Part shown: in pieces, positions 43,990 through 53,012 of the stretch
Numbering within the stretch: the first letter of the stretch is position 1
Layout of the letters: every line of letters begins with the position of its first letter
Assembly: GCF_001648155.1 (NCBI RefSeq)
Contig: NZ_CP015199.1
Location: 1,312,501-1,376,500 of the forward strand
DNA length: 64,000 nt
From: Chryseobacterium glaciei
Lineage (GTDB): Bacteria; Bacteroidota; Bacteroidia; Flavobacteriales; Weeksellaceae
Direction of reading: 5' to 3'
The notes under the pieces: generated by a model
Told to the model about the DNA's origin: nothing
The model's database searches: none
Seen by the model: only the letters and a program-made list of their open reading frames with translations
Program-made: the position numbers and the translations under genes

Positions 43990-44442
43990 ATGAAAAAAAG
44001 TTTCTCAATCTTATCTATTTTCATATTGCTGATATTCAGTAATTTAACTATAAATTCATGCGGTAGTAGGGAAGACACTGTCAGTTGTTTTCCGAACGCT
44101 CCCATTGGTGTAATATTAAACCTTAATCTTCCTGCTTACTATTCTCTGAATCAAGTTGGAGGCTGGAAATACATTGACGAGCAAAGTTCGGGTACCAGAG
44201 GGCTCATCGTTGTAAGAGCTTCCAGCACGACATTTAAAATCTATGACAGAAATGCACCACATATTTGTCCGGATACCAACACTACTCTTGAGGTTAAAGA
44301 TGACATCAGTGTGGTGTGCCCGAAAGATAACGCAAAATGGATCTTATTAACTGGCCAGCCAACAGCCGTTGCCAATATTCCACCAAAGACTTATGTGTCT
44401 AATTATGACGCAAATAGTAATGTTTTAAATATCTATTATTAA
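43990..44442 (+). CDS. hypothetical lipoprotein
   Basis: 150 aa. An N-terminal hydrophobic stretch ends in a lipobox-like TINSC near residue 24. The mature part has paired blocks PHICPDTN and VVCPKDNAKWIL that faintly recall a Rieske fold, but the canonical CxH...CxxH ligands are absent, so I do not call it an iron-sulfur protein. Its stop is one base before the dtd start codon, so the two are probably cotranscribed. Confidence 0.65.
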   Translation: MKKSFSILSIFILLIFSNLTINSCGSREDTVSCFPNAPIGVILNLNLPAYYSLNQVGGWKYIDEQSSGTRGLIVVRASSTTFKIYDRNAPHICPDTNTTLEVKDDISVVCPKDNAKWILLTGQPTAVANIPPKTYVSNYDANSNVLNIYY

Positions 44443-44443
44443 G

Positions 44444-44893
44444 ATGAAAGTTGTTATACAACGAGTTTCTGAGGCCAACGTAAAAGTCGATGGCAAAATT
44501 GTAGGAGAAATAGGAAAAGGACTAATGCTTTTGGTAGGTATTGATGAAAATGACGAAAAAAATGATGCAGATTGGTTGGTTCAGAAAATTTTAAGTCTTA
44601 GAATTTTCGGTGATGAAGATGATAAACTCAATCTTTCTGTAAAAGATATTTCTGGAGAGATTCTTTGCATCAGCCAGTTTACATTAATTGCTGATTATAA
44701 AAAAGGAAATCGTCCGTCTTTCATCAAAGCGGCGAAACCTGATAAAGCTATTCCTCTTTTTGATTATTTTAAAGAAGAAATTTCAAAATCAGGGCTCAAA
44801 ACTGAGAGTGGAATTTTTGGAGCTGATATGAAAGTATCCCTAATCAACGACGGCCCCGTGACAATTATTATGGATTCCATTACAAAAGCTTAA
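44444..44893 (+). CDS. dtd: D-aminoacyl-tRNA deacylase
   Basis: 149 aa, the full length of DTD, which removes D-amino acids (and glycine from mischarged tRNA-Ala). Signature pieces are MKVVIQRVSEANVKVDG at the start, the catalytic SQFTLIADYKKGNRPSF near 80, and the GPVTIIMDS cross-subunit Gly-cisPro motif near 137. It acts in the cytoplasm as a dimer. Confidence 0.97.
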   Translation: MKVVIQRVSEANVKVDGKIVGEIGKGLMLLVGIDENDEKNDADWLVQKILSLRIFGDEDDKLNLSVKDISGEILCISQFTLIADYKKGNRPSFIKAAKPDKAIPLFDYFKEEISKSGLKTESGIFGADMKVSLINDGPVTIIMDSITKA

Positions 44894-44921
44894 ATTTACA
44901 ACAGAATAATTTATACAAAAA

Positions 44922-45605
44922 ATGAAAAAAACCTTAGTTGCTTTAGTTCTTCTTGCAGGAATTAATTTTTCTTATGCTCAAAAATCTTATACTGACGATC
45001 AAAAAGCGTCTTATTACATAGGTCTTGATATTGCTCAAAATCTTAAAAAACAAGGACTTGCTATAGATCCGGATCTTTTGGCTCAGGCAATAAAAGATGA
45101 GCTTTCGGATAAGCCAAGATTATTACCAAAAGAAGAAATGGGCCCTTTCTTACAAGGTTTCATGCAGAAACAAAATGAGAAAAGACAGGCTCAGGACAAA
45201 TTAAAAGCTGACGAAAATAAAAAGAAAGGAGCAGAATTTCTTGCAAAAAACAAGCTAAACAAAAAAATAACAACTACAGCAAGCGGTTTACAGTATGAAG
45301 TTTTGACACCAGGTGACGGAAAAGCAAAACCTACTGCTTCAAGCAATGCTACTGTATCATATAGCGGAAAATTGATGGATGGAACCATTTTCGATTCTAC
45401 GAAAAAACAAGGTGGAAAACCTATTGAATTAAACATTTCAAGTGTTATAAAAGGGTGGACAGAAGGTATTCAATTAATGAGCAAAGGTGCTAAATACAGA
45501 TTTTATATCCCTTCCGATTTGGCGTATGGAGATAGCGGAGCTGGCGGAGTAATTCCTCCTGGAGCAACGTTAATTTTCGATGTTGAGCTTGTAGATTTTA
45601 AATAA
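44922..45605 (+). CDS. FKBP-type peptidyl-prolyl isomerase, exported (Mip/FkpA-like)
   Basis: 227 aa. A signal peptide (1-19, ending FSYAQ) is followed by the FKBP N-terminal dimerisation helices (about 22-105) and an FKBP domain (about 120-227) with SNATVSYSGKLMDGTIFDST, GWTEGIQLMSKGAKYRFYIP and IPPGATLIFDVELVD. It is a periplasmic or envelope folding chaperone. A terminator follows immediately. Confidence 0.93.
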   Translation: MKKTLVALVLLAGINFSYAQKSYTDDQKASYYIGLDIAQNLKKQGLAIDPDLLAQAIKDELSDKPRLLPKEEMGPFLQGFMQKQNEKRQAQDKLKADENKKKGAEFLAKNKLNKKITTTASGLQYEVLTPGDGKAKPTASSNATVSYSGKLMDGTIFDSTKKQGGKPIELNISSVIKGWTEGIQLMSKGAKYRFYIPSDLAYGDSGAGGVIPPGATLIFDVELVDFK

Positions 45606-45624
45606 GAAATCGATTTAAAATAAA

Positions 45625-45655
45625 AAACGTCTCTCAAAATTTAGGAGACGTTTTT
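45625..45655 (+). terminator. terminator after the FKBP gene
   Basis: AACGTCTC and GAGACGTT stems around TCAAAATTTAG, followed by TTTT. The sequence is closely related to the terminator after the subtilase at 47491-47526. Confidence 0.85.
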
Positions 45656-45729
45656 CTTGCAGTAAACTTAAAATTATTATCTTTATTCCCAAGTTTTAGA
45701 AATAATTTAAACTAAAAATCAAAAAAACC

Positions 45730-47415
45730 ATGAAAACCAGAATCTTTATTATATCGATTTTCTGTTTCTTCCTTTCTTTTGGACAAAGCAGAAAGGGAGA
45801 ATTTCAATTACAGAAAAACTCAAATTCACACAGCCTTTATGTTACTTTTTCTAAAAATTCAAATGCTGTTGACATTATTAATTATACACAAAGTAAAAAT
45901 CCGGAATTCAAAGAATTTGTAAGAGAAAACGGAATTTCATTTGTGAACGACCTCGGTTTCAGTAATAGAAAACTGAGCGAAATGGCTGAAAGCAGTAAAA
46001 AAAATAAAAACTCAGGAGAATCAATTGAAAAATTAAGAAGAATTTTCAAAATTGAAACTTCAGTAAAAAACAATGAAGATATTTTAAAATTAGCCGAAAG
46101 TTTTGAAAAATTTTCTGAGATAGAATATGCTTCAATATTAAGTAATGAACCTATTGAACCGCCTGCAACGGCTACTTTTGTTATTACACCTAATTTAGAA
46201 GCTTCTCAAACTTATTTATTTGAAAACCCCGGAATCAATGTAAATTATGCATGGTCAAGAGGAATTACAGGGCAAAATGTAAGAGTTCGTGATGTAGAAT
46301 ATGGTTTTCACAAGACTCATGAAATGTTGGTTGACAGAAATACCGTTCAATTAGAATCCGGAGTTTCTCCAAATGTATCATTAACAACTCCGACAAGTAC
46401 TTATTACAGCTGGCTTGATCATGGAACTGCCGTGATGAGTATTTTAGGTTCAGCAAAAGATAATATCGGACTTTCAGGAAGTGCTTACAATGCTACCGAA
46501 ATGAAAGGTTTTCTGGAATGGACAACTGCTTCATATAACAGAGTCACAGCCGTAACAAGAGCTATTAATGCTTCTCAGGCAGGAGATATTGTTTTGTACG
46601 AAATGCAAACCGGAGGTCAAAACTCCAATTATGTTCCGGCAGAATATGACAATCTTATCTGGGATTTAACAAAAGCAGCAACAGAATCCGGAATCATCAT
46701 TATTGCAGCCGCAGGAAATGGTAACGAAAATCTTGACGGTTCTTTTTATGCGGCTTATAACGCAAGAGGAAACAGCGGTGCTATTATTGTTGGAGCAGGA
46801 ACCAATACGACTGCTCACTCAAAATTAAGTTTCAGTACGTATGGTAACAGAGTGGATGTACAAGGTTGGGGACAAAATGTTTTGGCCGCAGGTTATGGCG
46901 GTTGGGCAACTTATGACGGAGATACCAACAGAACCTATACCCTTTTCAGTGGGACAAGTTCTGCAACACCAATTGTGTCTTCTGCAGCTATTTTGATTCA
47001 ATCTTATTATCGTCAGGCTACTGGGCAATACTTAACTCCAGCAGCAATGAAAAGTCTTTTAGTAACAACCGGAATTCCTCAAGGTGGAGTTTTAACCACA
47101 AAAATTGGCCCTCTTCCGAACATCAAAGCAGCTATCGAGCAATTGGAAAGTAGTCTTGTACTTTCTGCAAGAAATACAAATGTAACTCCATTAAAAATTG
47201 AAGTTTATCCTAATCCGGCAACCAATTCTATTTCAGTGAGAAGTCCTGAAAAAAATATTGATTTTGAAATCATTAACATGGCAGGACAATCTATTTTAAA
47301 GGGTTCAACCTCATCTGATGAAAAATTGAATATTTCTAATTTACCAAAAGGAACTTATATTATTAATGCTACAGATGGGCAAAGAAGAGTTGTTGAGAAA
47401 TTTATTAAGCAATAA
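45730..47415 (+). CDS. S8 (subtilisin-like) serine peptidase with T9SS sorting domain
   Basis: 561 aa. A signal peptide (1-18), an inhibitor-like prodomain (about 25-135), then the S8 domain with catalytic Asp188 in RDVEYGF, His231 in DHGTAVMSI, the oxyanion Asn in AAAGNGNENL near 328, and Ser410 in GTSSATP. The C-terminal ~75 residues (KIEVYPNPATNSISVRS through INATDGQRR) form a type A T9SS sorting domain. It is a secreted protease exported through SprA. Catalytic residues are intact. Confidence 0.92.
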   Translation: MKTRIFIISIFCFFLSFGQSRKGEFQLQKNSNSHSLYVTFSKNSNAVDIINYTQSKNPEFKEFVRENGISFVNDLGFSNRKLSEMAESSKKNKNSGESIEKLRRIFKIETSVKNNEDILKLAESFEKFSEIEYASILSNEPIEPPATATFVITPNLEASQTYLFENPGINVNYAWSRGITGQNVRVRDVEYGFHKTHEMLVDRNTVQLESGVSPNVSLTTPTSTYYSWLDHGTAVMSILGSAKDNIGLSGSAYNATEMKGFLEWTTASYNRVTAVTRAINASQAGDIVLYEMQTGGQNSNYVPAEYDNLIWDLTKAATESGIIIIAAAGNGNENLDGSFYAAYNARGNSGAIIVGAGTNTTAHSKLSFSTYGNRVDVQGWGQNVLAAGYGGWATYDGDTNRTYTLFSGTSSATPIVSSAAILIQSYYRQATGQYLTPAAMKSLLVTTGIPQGGVLTTKIGPLPNIKAAIEQLESSLVLSARNTNVTPLKIEVYPNPATNSISVRSPEKNIDFEIINMAGQSILKGSTSSDEKLNISNLPKGTYIINATDGQRRVVEKFIKQ

Positions 47416-47490
47416 TTTAAACGTCTAAATTTTAATAATAATTTTTAACGCAAAGTTCACGAAGATCTTTTCAATTATAATGATAAAATT

Positions 47491-47526
47491 AAAAACGTCT
47501 CTCAAAATTTTGAGAGACGTTTTTTT
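47491..47526. terminator. bidirectional terminator
   Basis: AAAACGTCTCTCAAAA and its complement form a 16-bp near-perfect palindrome between the convergent subtilase and lipoprotein genes, with A and T runs at both ends. Confidence 0.85.
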
Positions 47527-47545
47527 AAAATAACCTTTTATAAAA

Positions 47546-48058
47546 CTATTTCGCAGGTACACTGCTGAAATTAAGTGCGATTTTTAAGTTCATATCTGAA
47601 CTTGTCTGATTTTTCAATTCGTACACCGTTCTTACGGTAACTCCTGAACTTTTTACTACTTCATCCAAAAACCCTGTGTCATTAAGATCAAGGTTTAAAC
47701 TTGCTCCATCAGTAGAAATACTTGAACGAGATGCTACTAATCTTTCTTTGGTTCCACTTGAAGAAATAAATACTTTGATTGATTTCAGAGCGCTCAGATT
47801 TCCTCCCGATGGAGAAACCACAGAAATTTTAGCATCTGAAATTCTTACATCTTTAATCTGTGCATTGTTATTCCCTCCAAACCAAGTCTGAACATTTGTA
47901 GCTGTTGCCGTAGAAGAAACTTCTTTATCAGCAGGAACTCCTGTAGAAATTAAAACATTGGTTGTATAAGGAAATGTATTCTGAACAAGTGACTGTACCG
48001 TTCCACAACTCACTAAAGCTGCAGAGGCTACCATCGCTGTTAATATCATATTTTTCAT
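47546..48058 (-). CDS. hypothetical lipoprotein, beta-rich
   Basis: 170 aa. The N-terminal MKNMILTAMVASAALVSCGT has a lipobox (VSC at 18). The rest is Ser/Thr/Val-rich and probably a beta sandwich (SAKISVVSPSGGNLSALKS). No family recognised. It stands between a shared terminator and another lipoprotein gene in the same direction, 50 nt away. Confidence 0.7.
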   Translation of the reverse strand: MKNMILTAMVASAALVSCGTVQSLVQNTFPYTTNVLISTGVPADKEVSSTATATNVQTWFGGNNNAQIKDVRISDAKISVVSPSGGNLSALKSIKVFISSSGTKERLVASRSSISTDGASLNLDLNDTGFLDEVVKSSGVTVRTVYELKNQTSSDMNLKIALNFSSVPAK

Positions 48059-48107
48059 AATAGTAATTCTTTTATAGATAGAATTACTTACAGAAACTGT
48101 ACCAAAA

Positions 48108-48647
48108 TTATTCTACGCTTACTTTAAAATTCCCTTTTGTATTTCCGGAAGCCATATTGCTCTTTCCTATAATTAACCAAACTTCGCCTTTACCCACAAC
48201 CTCGTGTGTGATTTCTCTTCCAAAAGGTCCGTCATACTTTCCGTTTGGCATTTTTATTTGATTAAATCTGATATTAAAATCTTTTTCTTTAGTGGAAATC
48301 GTAGCCTTGATATCTGGTTTTTCGTAGTTTGTAATTTTTAAAACCAATTCCTGATTATCTTTTGTAAACTCTTCCCCAAGTGTAAATGGAAGTTGAGAAG
48401 CGTCGGCTGTTCTGATGATCTGCCCTTCTTTCATATTTCTCATTACTCCGGTTTTCAAGACCTCTTTTGTGACGGGAGAATTATTGATGATTGAATCTTT
48501 CATTCTTATTGCCGCCGAATCTACTTTGGATGGTGAGTCTGGCATTTCTGTGACCGCCATTGAATCTTTACTCGGAGTTTCCGTAATATTGGCTTCTTTT
48601 TTACAAGAAATAATAATCAATGGGATCAACAATAAGGATTTTTTCAT
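48108..48647 (-). CDS. hypothetical lipoprotein
   Basis: 179 aa from the ATG at 48647; a longer frame starting at 48671 would bury the signal. MKKSLLLIPLIIISCKKE is a clear lipoprotein signal with Cys15. A Ser/Asp-rich linker (to about 65) leads to a folded C-terminal region (GPFGREITHEVVGKGEVWLI). I do not recognise the fold. Probably in an operon with the lipoprotein downstream. Confidence 0.7.
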   Translation of the reverse strand: MKKSLLLIPLIIISCKKEANITETPSKDSMAVTEMPDSPSKVDSAAIRMKDSIINNSPVTKEVLKTGVMRNMKEGQIIRTADASQLPFTLGEEFTKDNQELVLKITNYEKPDIKATISTKEKDFNIRFNQIKMPNGKYDGPFGREITHEVVGKGEVWLIIGKSNMASGNTKGNFKVSVE

Positions 48648-48701
48648 AATAGTTATTTTTAAATGAAACATTGGAGTTTTAATTTAAGCTTATTAAAAAA
48701 T

Positions 48702-48855
48702 TTAACCACAAAAGATACAAAAGCCATGATTGAACTATTTAATTTTAGCTATTTTGAAAACAAAAGCTCTCAAAAGAATAATATGTGTTCTTGTTTGCAG
48801 TTCATCATAAACTTAAATAATGTGTTTAATCTTTTGTTTCTTTTGTGGTTAAAAT
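48702..48855. repeat. MITE-like element with 23-bp inverted ends
   Basis: TTAACCACAAAAGATACAAAAG near 48703 and CTTTTGTTTCTTTTGTGGTT near 48833 are inverted copies with one mismatch, enclosing about 108 nt without a supportable gene. AACCACAAAAG-type ends are dispersed in flavobacterial intergenic DNA. No duplicated target site is clear. Confidence 0.45.
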
Positions 48856-48949
48856 AACTAAGCTTTAAACAAGTTTAACTCATGATGCTATTCAGAAGCT
48901 AAAATTGTTCCATAAAGCATATTAAAACCTTAAAAAAAAGCTTAGTTTA

Positions 48950-49621
48950 TTATTTTTCAGAAATCAAAGCCTCCTTTCTTATAGCTCTTAACATGAAGTA
49001 CATAAAATTGAGCATTATCCCCATCAAAATGGTAACTCCCCATGTTTTTGAATGCTCCAGAGGATAAATAAATCTAACGGCAATATCATTAAATAATCCG
49101 AACGGATTGTTCAGAACATCCCAACTGTTCCATCTTAAAAATCGACCAAGATAGACTCCAAAACTGCTTAGAAATAGAAACAAAACAGCAATAATGCTAA
49201 TTGTTGTCCTTTTAAAATAAGATGAAAGCATTTTCTCAATATCCATCAAACTAATGAAACCACACATTAATCCCGTCCAGGCGTACGAAAGAATAACGAT
49301 AAGATCATACCAAATAGGTACCGAGCTTCTTGCTTTTAGGTGAAAAAGATCTGTAAGGATATAAGGTGAATTAGGGAAAAATAAAATCCAAACGATAATC
49401 GCAAAAGCTAATGCAACTTTGCTTCTAATGCTAAAAATAACCAAAATGCTACTTATTACAAAAGGAATCCATGCCAAAAATAAATTCCAATTAAGGAACA
49501 AAAATACCCTTGTATCACTCAAATAATACCTGAATATTGAAAGACTGAAACAAAATAATGTCATCAGTATTAACAAAATTGTAATCTCAAATCTGTGACT
49601 GTTTTTTAATTTTTTCATCAT
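48950..49621 (-). CDS. DUF1361 family membrane protein
   Basis: 223 aa with six or seven membrane helices. The signature FFPNSPYILTDLFHL near residue 82 and the later YLGRFLRWNSWDV near 156 are typical of DUF1361 proteins, whose function is unknown. It is the last gene of a minus-strand run of membrane-protein genes. Confidence 0.85.
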   Translation of the reverse strand: MMKKLKNSHRFEITILLILMTLFCFSLSIFRYYLSDTRVFLFLNWNLFLAWIPFVISSILVIFSIRSKVALAFAIIVWILFFPNSPYILTDLFHLKARSSVPIWYDLIVILSYAWTGLMCGFISLMDIEKMLSSYFKRTTISIIAVLFLFLSSFGVYLGRFLRWNSWDVLNNPFGLFNDIAVRFIYPLEHSKTWGVTILMGIMLNFMYFMLRAIRKEALISEK

Positions 49622-49632
49622 TTTAGAACAAA

Positions 49633-51003
49633 TTATTTAATTGTTTGATAGTAAAGAACCTTAGAAAGAAAGCTCTCTTTTTGTTGAACCTTTACTCTTT
49701 CCAGAATGTCTTTTTTCATACTTTCATAATGCTTTTCCTCAGCATATTTCAATAAATACTCTTCGTTAAAATTAACTGCGGTTGTATGATAGTAATGATC
49801 AAAATTATTGTGTTTTATATTTTGAGAAGTTATGAAACCACCCCAATTGAAATAACTACAAACTAAAATCGTTCCATACACATACCCAATCATTGTATTG
49901 AATAAAAATGCATTCCTTTTTTTCATTTGAATTTTAATGAAGGTCATGATTAAACCAATTAATTATAAAATCAAAAATCCACAAACACCTAATCTTTTAT
50001 AGGTAAAGCCATAGCTGATAATGTATTCGTAGTTTTTCATCATTGCTGAAAAAACAAGAATTACATTTAATACAATCCAGATTTTGGCTAAACTTTTCAT
50101 CAAACCTGCTTTAGGATCGAAATTAAAACTCGATTTAAAATAAAACATGATCACCAAAATTGCCATTATAATCGAAACGATTACCGCATTTACTCTTTCG
50201 TGAGTTTCTTCGGAAAGCTGATTGGGTGTTTTTACAGATTCAAAAAACTGTTCGTAATTGTATGTTGCGATAAAGAATATCAATAAAATATTTAATGAAA
50301 AGAAAGAAATTACTCCGCTCATTCTTTCAGCATCCAAATCAAGAAAAGAATACGTTGATTTCTGAATTTTATTTTCTTCCGTGAAATTGTCATCTAAAAT
50401 ATGATTCTGTTTGTAGATCATCTTTTCAATCGTATAATTCCAATAATTAAAAGCGAAAAAGAAGCCTAAAACCGTAATTACTAAAAGTTGCCAGAAGTTA
50501 ATATCTAATTCGATATTTTTGAAAAGATTGGCAAAATGATCGCTTCCCGCGGAATAAATTCCAAAGAAAATAGCTATTAACACAAGCGGAATTAATACAA
50601 AAGCCAATGTTTTTTGCCATAATCCGGAGATATTTCTTTTCGGCAGCCATTTATCAAAATTGAAAAATCTACAAATAAATGTGAAGCAGTTAACCACAAA
50701 AACAGGGATGAGAAAAAGGGTTTTCAATCTTCTGTTTTTTGACCTGTAAGACAACAATAAAAGTGAACTTGCAATAGCCAAAAATGATGGAAAATCCCCA
50801 TACCAAGCAAAAGCAATACTAGAAAGAATGCTCGTTACAAAAAGTATGAGAAATGTTCTGGTTCTGTTTTTCTCAGGCGTTTTGTATAACGTAAGTGCTG
50901 AATAAATGATTCCTAGAATTCCTAGGTTCAATCCTACATTTTCATCGTAAAATACAATGATGAATGCTAAGGTGGTGAGTAATATATAATGATGTGTTTT
51001 CAT
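49633..51003 (-). pseudogene. DUF4173-like membrane protein gene split by an in-frame stop
   Basis: The upstream part (51003-49963, 346 aa) has about nine membrane helices and DUF4173-like blocks (LDLDAERMSGVISFFSLN, then EYIISYGFTYKRLGV), ending abruptly in a hydrophobic helix at a TAA (49963-49965). Reading on in the same frame gives LIGLI and then the 104-aa frame MTFIKIQMKKRN..., which completes the helix and adds the expected C-terminal region (49947-49633). So one base change to TAA split a ~455-codon gene. Both halves could still be translated, since an ATG follows the stop by 15 nt. Sequencing error is the alternative. Confidence 0.8.
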
Positions 51004-51045
51004 AATGAGGGTAAATGTTTCGTTGTTAGTTGTTGGTTATGAATG

Positions 51046-51531
51046 TTAGTAAAATATTGGAGTTTGTTTTTGTTGGATAAAATCTTTCAAATGGTCAAAA
51101 TTCTGCCACAGGAGATTTTCAAAATCCCAATCGTGGAATGATCTCATGCTTCGCCCTTTTTGGAAGGCATTTCTATAGGTTTTAAAGTATTCAGGAAAAA
51201 CAAAAGTTCCCAATAACAAAACCCCTAAAAGGTAAGCGCTTCTCTTACCGTTCCCGAAAAGCAGATACTGCATTGCAATCTCATCCTGAATATTGGTGCT
51301 GTAATCGGTAATTAGGTGATAGACATCGTGGTTTTCCATTTTGGGAATCATTCTGAAGCCGTGTTTTTGATAAAACTCTCCCATCGTTTTTCCTAGTGAA
51401 TCTTCTTTAAAGCTTAACAATTGCTTTTCATTGAATTGCCATTGTCTTTTTTTCTTTTTAAAGTATTTTCGATATTGCTTTTGAGAGTTTTCGTACATGA
51501 AAAGCAGGAATCGAGTGCGTAATTTTTTCAT
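51046..51531 (-). CDS. Coq4-motif family protein
   Basis: 161 aa with no signal or strong membrane segment. ENHDVYHLITDYSTNIQDE at about 73-91 gives HD-x2-H-x11-E exactly, the metal-binding signature of Coq4, and GKRSAYLLGVLLLGTF follows as in that family. Coq4 acts in ubiquinone synthesis, but Bacteroidota use menaquinone, so a different substrate is likely. It sits in a run of small membrane-protein genes. Assigned from one motif and the surrounding pattern. Confidence 0.65.
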   Translation of the reverse strand: MKKLRTRFLLFMYENSQKQYRKYFKKKKRQWQFNEKQLLSFKEDSLGKTMGEFYQKHGFRMIPKMENHDVYHLITDYSTNIQDEIAMQYLLFGNGKRSAYLLGVLLLGTFVFPEYFKTYRNAFQKGRSMRSFHDWDFENLLWQNFDHLKDFIQQKQTPIFY

Positions 51532-51548
51532 TTGTTTATTATTTTTAA

Positions 51549-51836
51549 TTAGTTATAAAAAAAGAAGGAGTAAAGGAATAATACAGGAAGATTTAATAGA
51601 ATGATCAAGGCAGATTCCAAGCATGCACCAAACTTATTCTGATAAAATCCGCCGTAAATAAGAAGTCCAAAAAACATTATTGCATTGGTTAAAATTCCAA
51701 AACCTAAGAAAAATAGTGACGCTATTGCAAATTCTTTAGTCTGACTAAATATAAATCCGAAAAGAAATATATTTCCCAAAAGGAAAGTAGTCCAGAACGT
51801 ATATTTTCCTATATTTTTAATTGTTGAATTGTTCAT
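51549..51836 (-). CDS. small membrane protein, unknown function
   Basis: 95 aa from the ATG at 51836; the longer frame to 51896 is poorly supported. Three membrane helices (about 9-30, 35-57, 68-92). No family recognised. It lies between the winged-helix regulator and the Coq4-motif gene and is probably cotranscribed with them. Confidence 0.6.
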   Translation of the reverse strand: MNNSTIKNIGKYTFWTTFLLGNIFLFGFIFSQTKEFAIASLFFLGFGILTNAIMFFGLLIYGGFYQNKFGACLESALIILLNLPVLFLYSFFFYN

Positions 51837-51909
51837 TCTTTTAATTATTAATTTTATTTTAAGCAAAGAACTTTGAGTTGCAAAGTTTAAAAACAAAAAA
51901 ATATAGAGC

Positions 51910-52200
51910 TTACCTCCCTATTAATTTTTCTAGCATATTTAGGTGTTCTGTAAAAGCTTCTCTTCCACTTTGGGTGACTCTGTAAGAAGTTTTAGGTTTT
52001 TTACCTACAAATTCTTTCTTCACTTCAATGTAAGCTGCTTTTTCCAATGCGTTACTATGACTGGCCAAGTTGCCGTCTGTGATTTCCAACAGACTCTTCA
52101 TTTCCGAGAAATCAACCCAGTCGTTGACCATGAGAACGGACATAATGCCCAATCTCACACGGCTTTCGAATTCTTTATTGAGTTGATTTATATTGATCAT
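51910..52200 (-). CDS. winged-helix transcriptional regulator
   Basis: 96 aa. The core NKEFESRVRLGIMSVLMVND, then DGNLASHSNALEKAAYIEVK and the wing GKKPKTSYRVTQSGREAF, is a MarR/PadR-like winged helix (HTH_27 type). It probably represses its own operon, which includes the membrane protein gene just upstream (gap 59 nt). The ligand, if any, is unknown. Confidence 0.85.
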   Translation of the reverse strand: MININQLNKEFESRVRLGIMSVLMVNDWVDFSEMKSLLEITDGNLASHSNALEKAAYIEVKKEFVGKKPKTSYRVTQSGREAFTEHLNMLEKLIGR

Positions 52201-52259
52201 AATTTCAGGTGATAGGTTTCAGGCTTCAGGAATTAGTTTCCGAGGCGCAAATTTATGTT

Positions 52260-52877
52260 TTATTTATACTTTTTATGCATAATCAATCCATACACAATGT
52301 GTAAAACTCCAAAGCCAAATGCCCAAAACAACAATCCCCATCCCAAGAAAAATATGGAAAGTAAGCCTAAAGCGATCTGACAATAGCCTAAATATTTTAC
52401 ATCCGTTAAAGTATATCTTTCGGCATTTACTAAAGCTAATCCATAAAAGATCAATGTTGCGGGAGCTACCAAAACGAAAAAGTGATGATATAAAAGCGCT
52501 AAACAAACCAATCCGCCCGTTATCAAAGGAACACAAAATGTGAATAACAGTCGCTTGGTTGTAGCGTCCCAAATTTTAAGTCCTTTCTTTTTACTTTTAT
52601 TTGCCGTAAAAAAATATCCGCTGAGAACAGCCACAAACAGAATCAAAGTTCCAATAATAACCAATTCGCGAACTAAGGCAGGACTAAATATATTTCTGTT
52701 ACCGTCAAAATAGTTAATTCCCTCTCTCTGAAAAACAACATACACATAACCGGCACCAATAAGCGCCGCCAAACCAGCAACAACTCCGGATAACCCGCTC
52801 AATGAAATAAATCTGGAAGAACGCTCCATCATGGAACGAATATGCGACAGATCTTCGTGATAGTTTTTTGAATCCAT
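52260..52877 (-). CDS. conserved membrane protein paired with the winged-helix regulator
   Basis: 205 aa from the ATG at 52877 (MDSKNYHEDLSHIRSMMERS), preferred over the frame from 52898. About six membrane helices follow an N-terminal cytoplasmic helix. I know this protein type only as a frequent upstream neighbour of small winged-helix regulators in Flavobacteriia. The function is unknown. Confidence 0.72.
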   Translation of the reverse strand: MDSKNYHEDLSHIRSMMERSSRFISLSGLSGVVAGLAALIGAGYVYVVFQREGINYFDGNRNIFSPALVRELVIIGTLILFVAVLSGYFFTANKSKKKGLKIWDATTKRLLFTFCVPLITGGLVCLALLYHHFFVLVAPATLIFYGLALVNAERYTLTDVKYLGYCQIALGLLSIFFLGWGLLFWAFGFGVLHIVYGLIMHKKYK

Positions 52878-52966
52878 ATAAAGAACTTTGAAATACAAAG
52901 TTATAATTAATTTTTAATCTGCAAACTATTTTTTCAAAAATGTAGAAATATTTTATTTAAACAAAA

Positions 52967-52992
52967 AGCCGCTGAAAATTTCAACGGCTAGA
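52967..52992 (-). terminator. terminator after the enoyl-CoA hydratase gene
   Basis: On the minus strand AGCCGTTGAAA pairs with TTTCAGCGGCT (one G-U) and is followed by TTTTTG, a good intrinsic terminator just after the gene end. Confidence 0.75.
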
Positions 52993-53012
52993 TTTATTTA
53001 AAAGGCTGAAAA

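Noticed and set aside
43990..44442. Rieske iron-sulfur protein
   Set aside because: PHICP and VCPKD blocks are suggestive, but the CxH and CxxH ligand pairs are not present.
49633..49947. A separate 104-aa gene
   Set aside because: It is in the same frame as the DUF4173-like gene, follows its TAA by 15 nt, and completes its last membrane helix, so it is better read as the detached 3' part.
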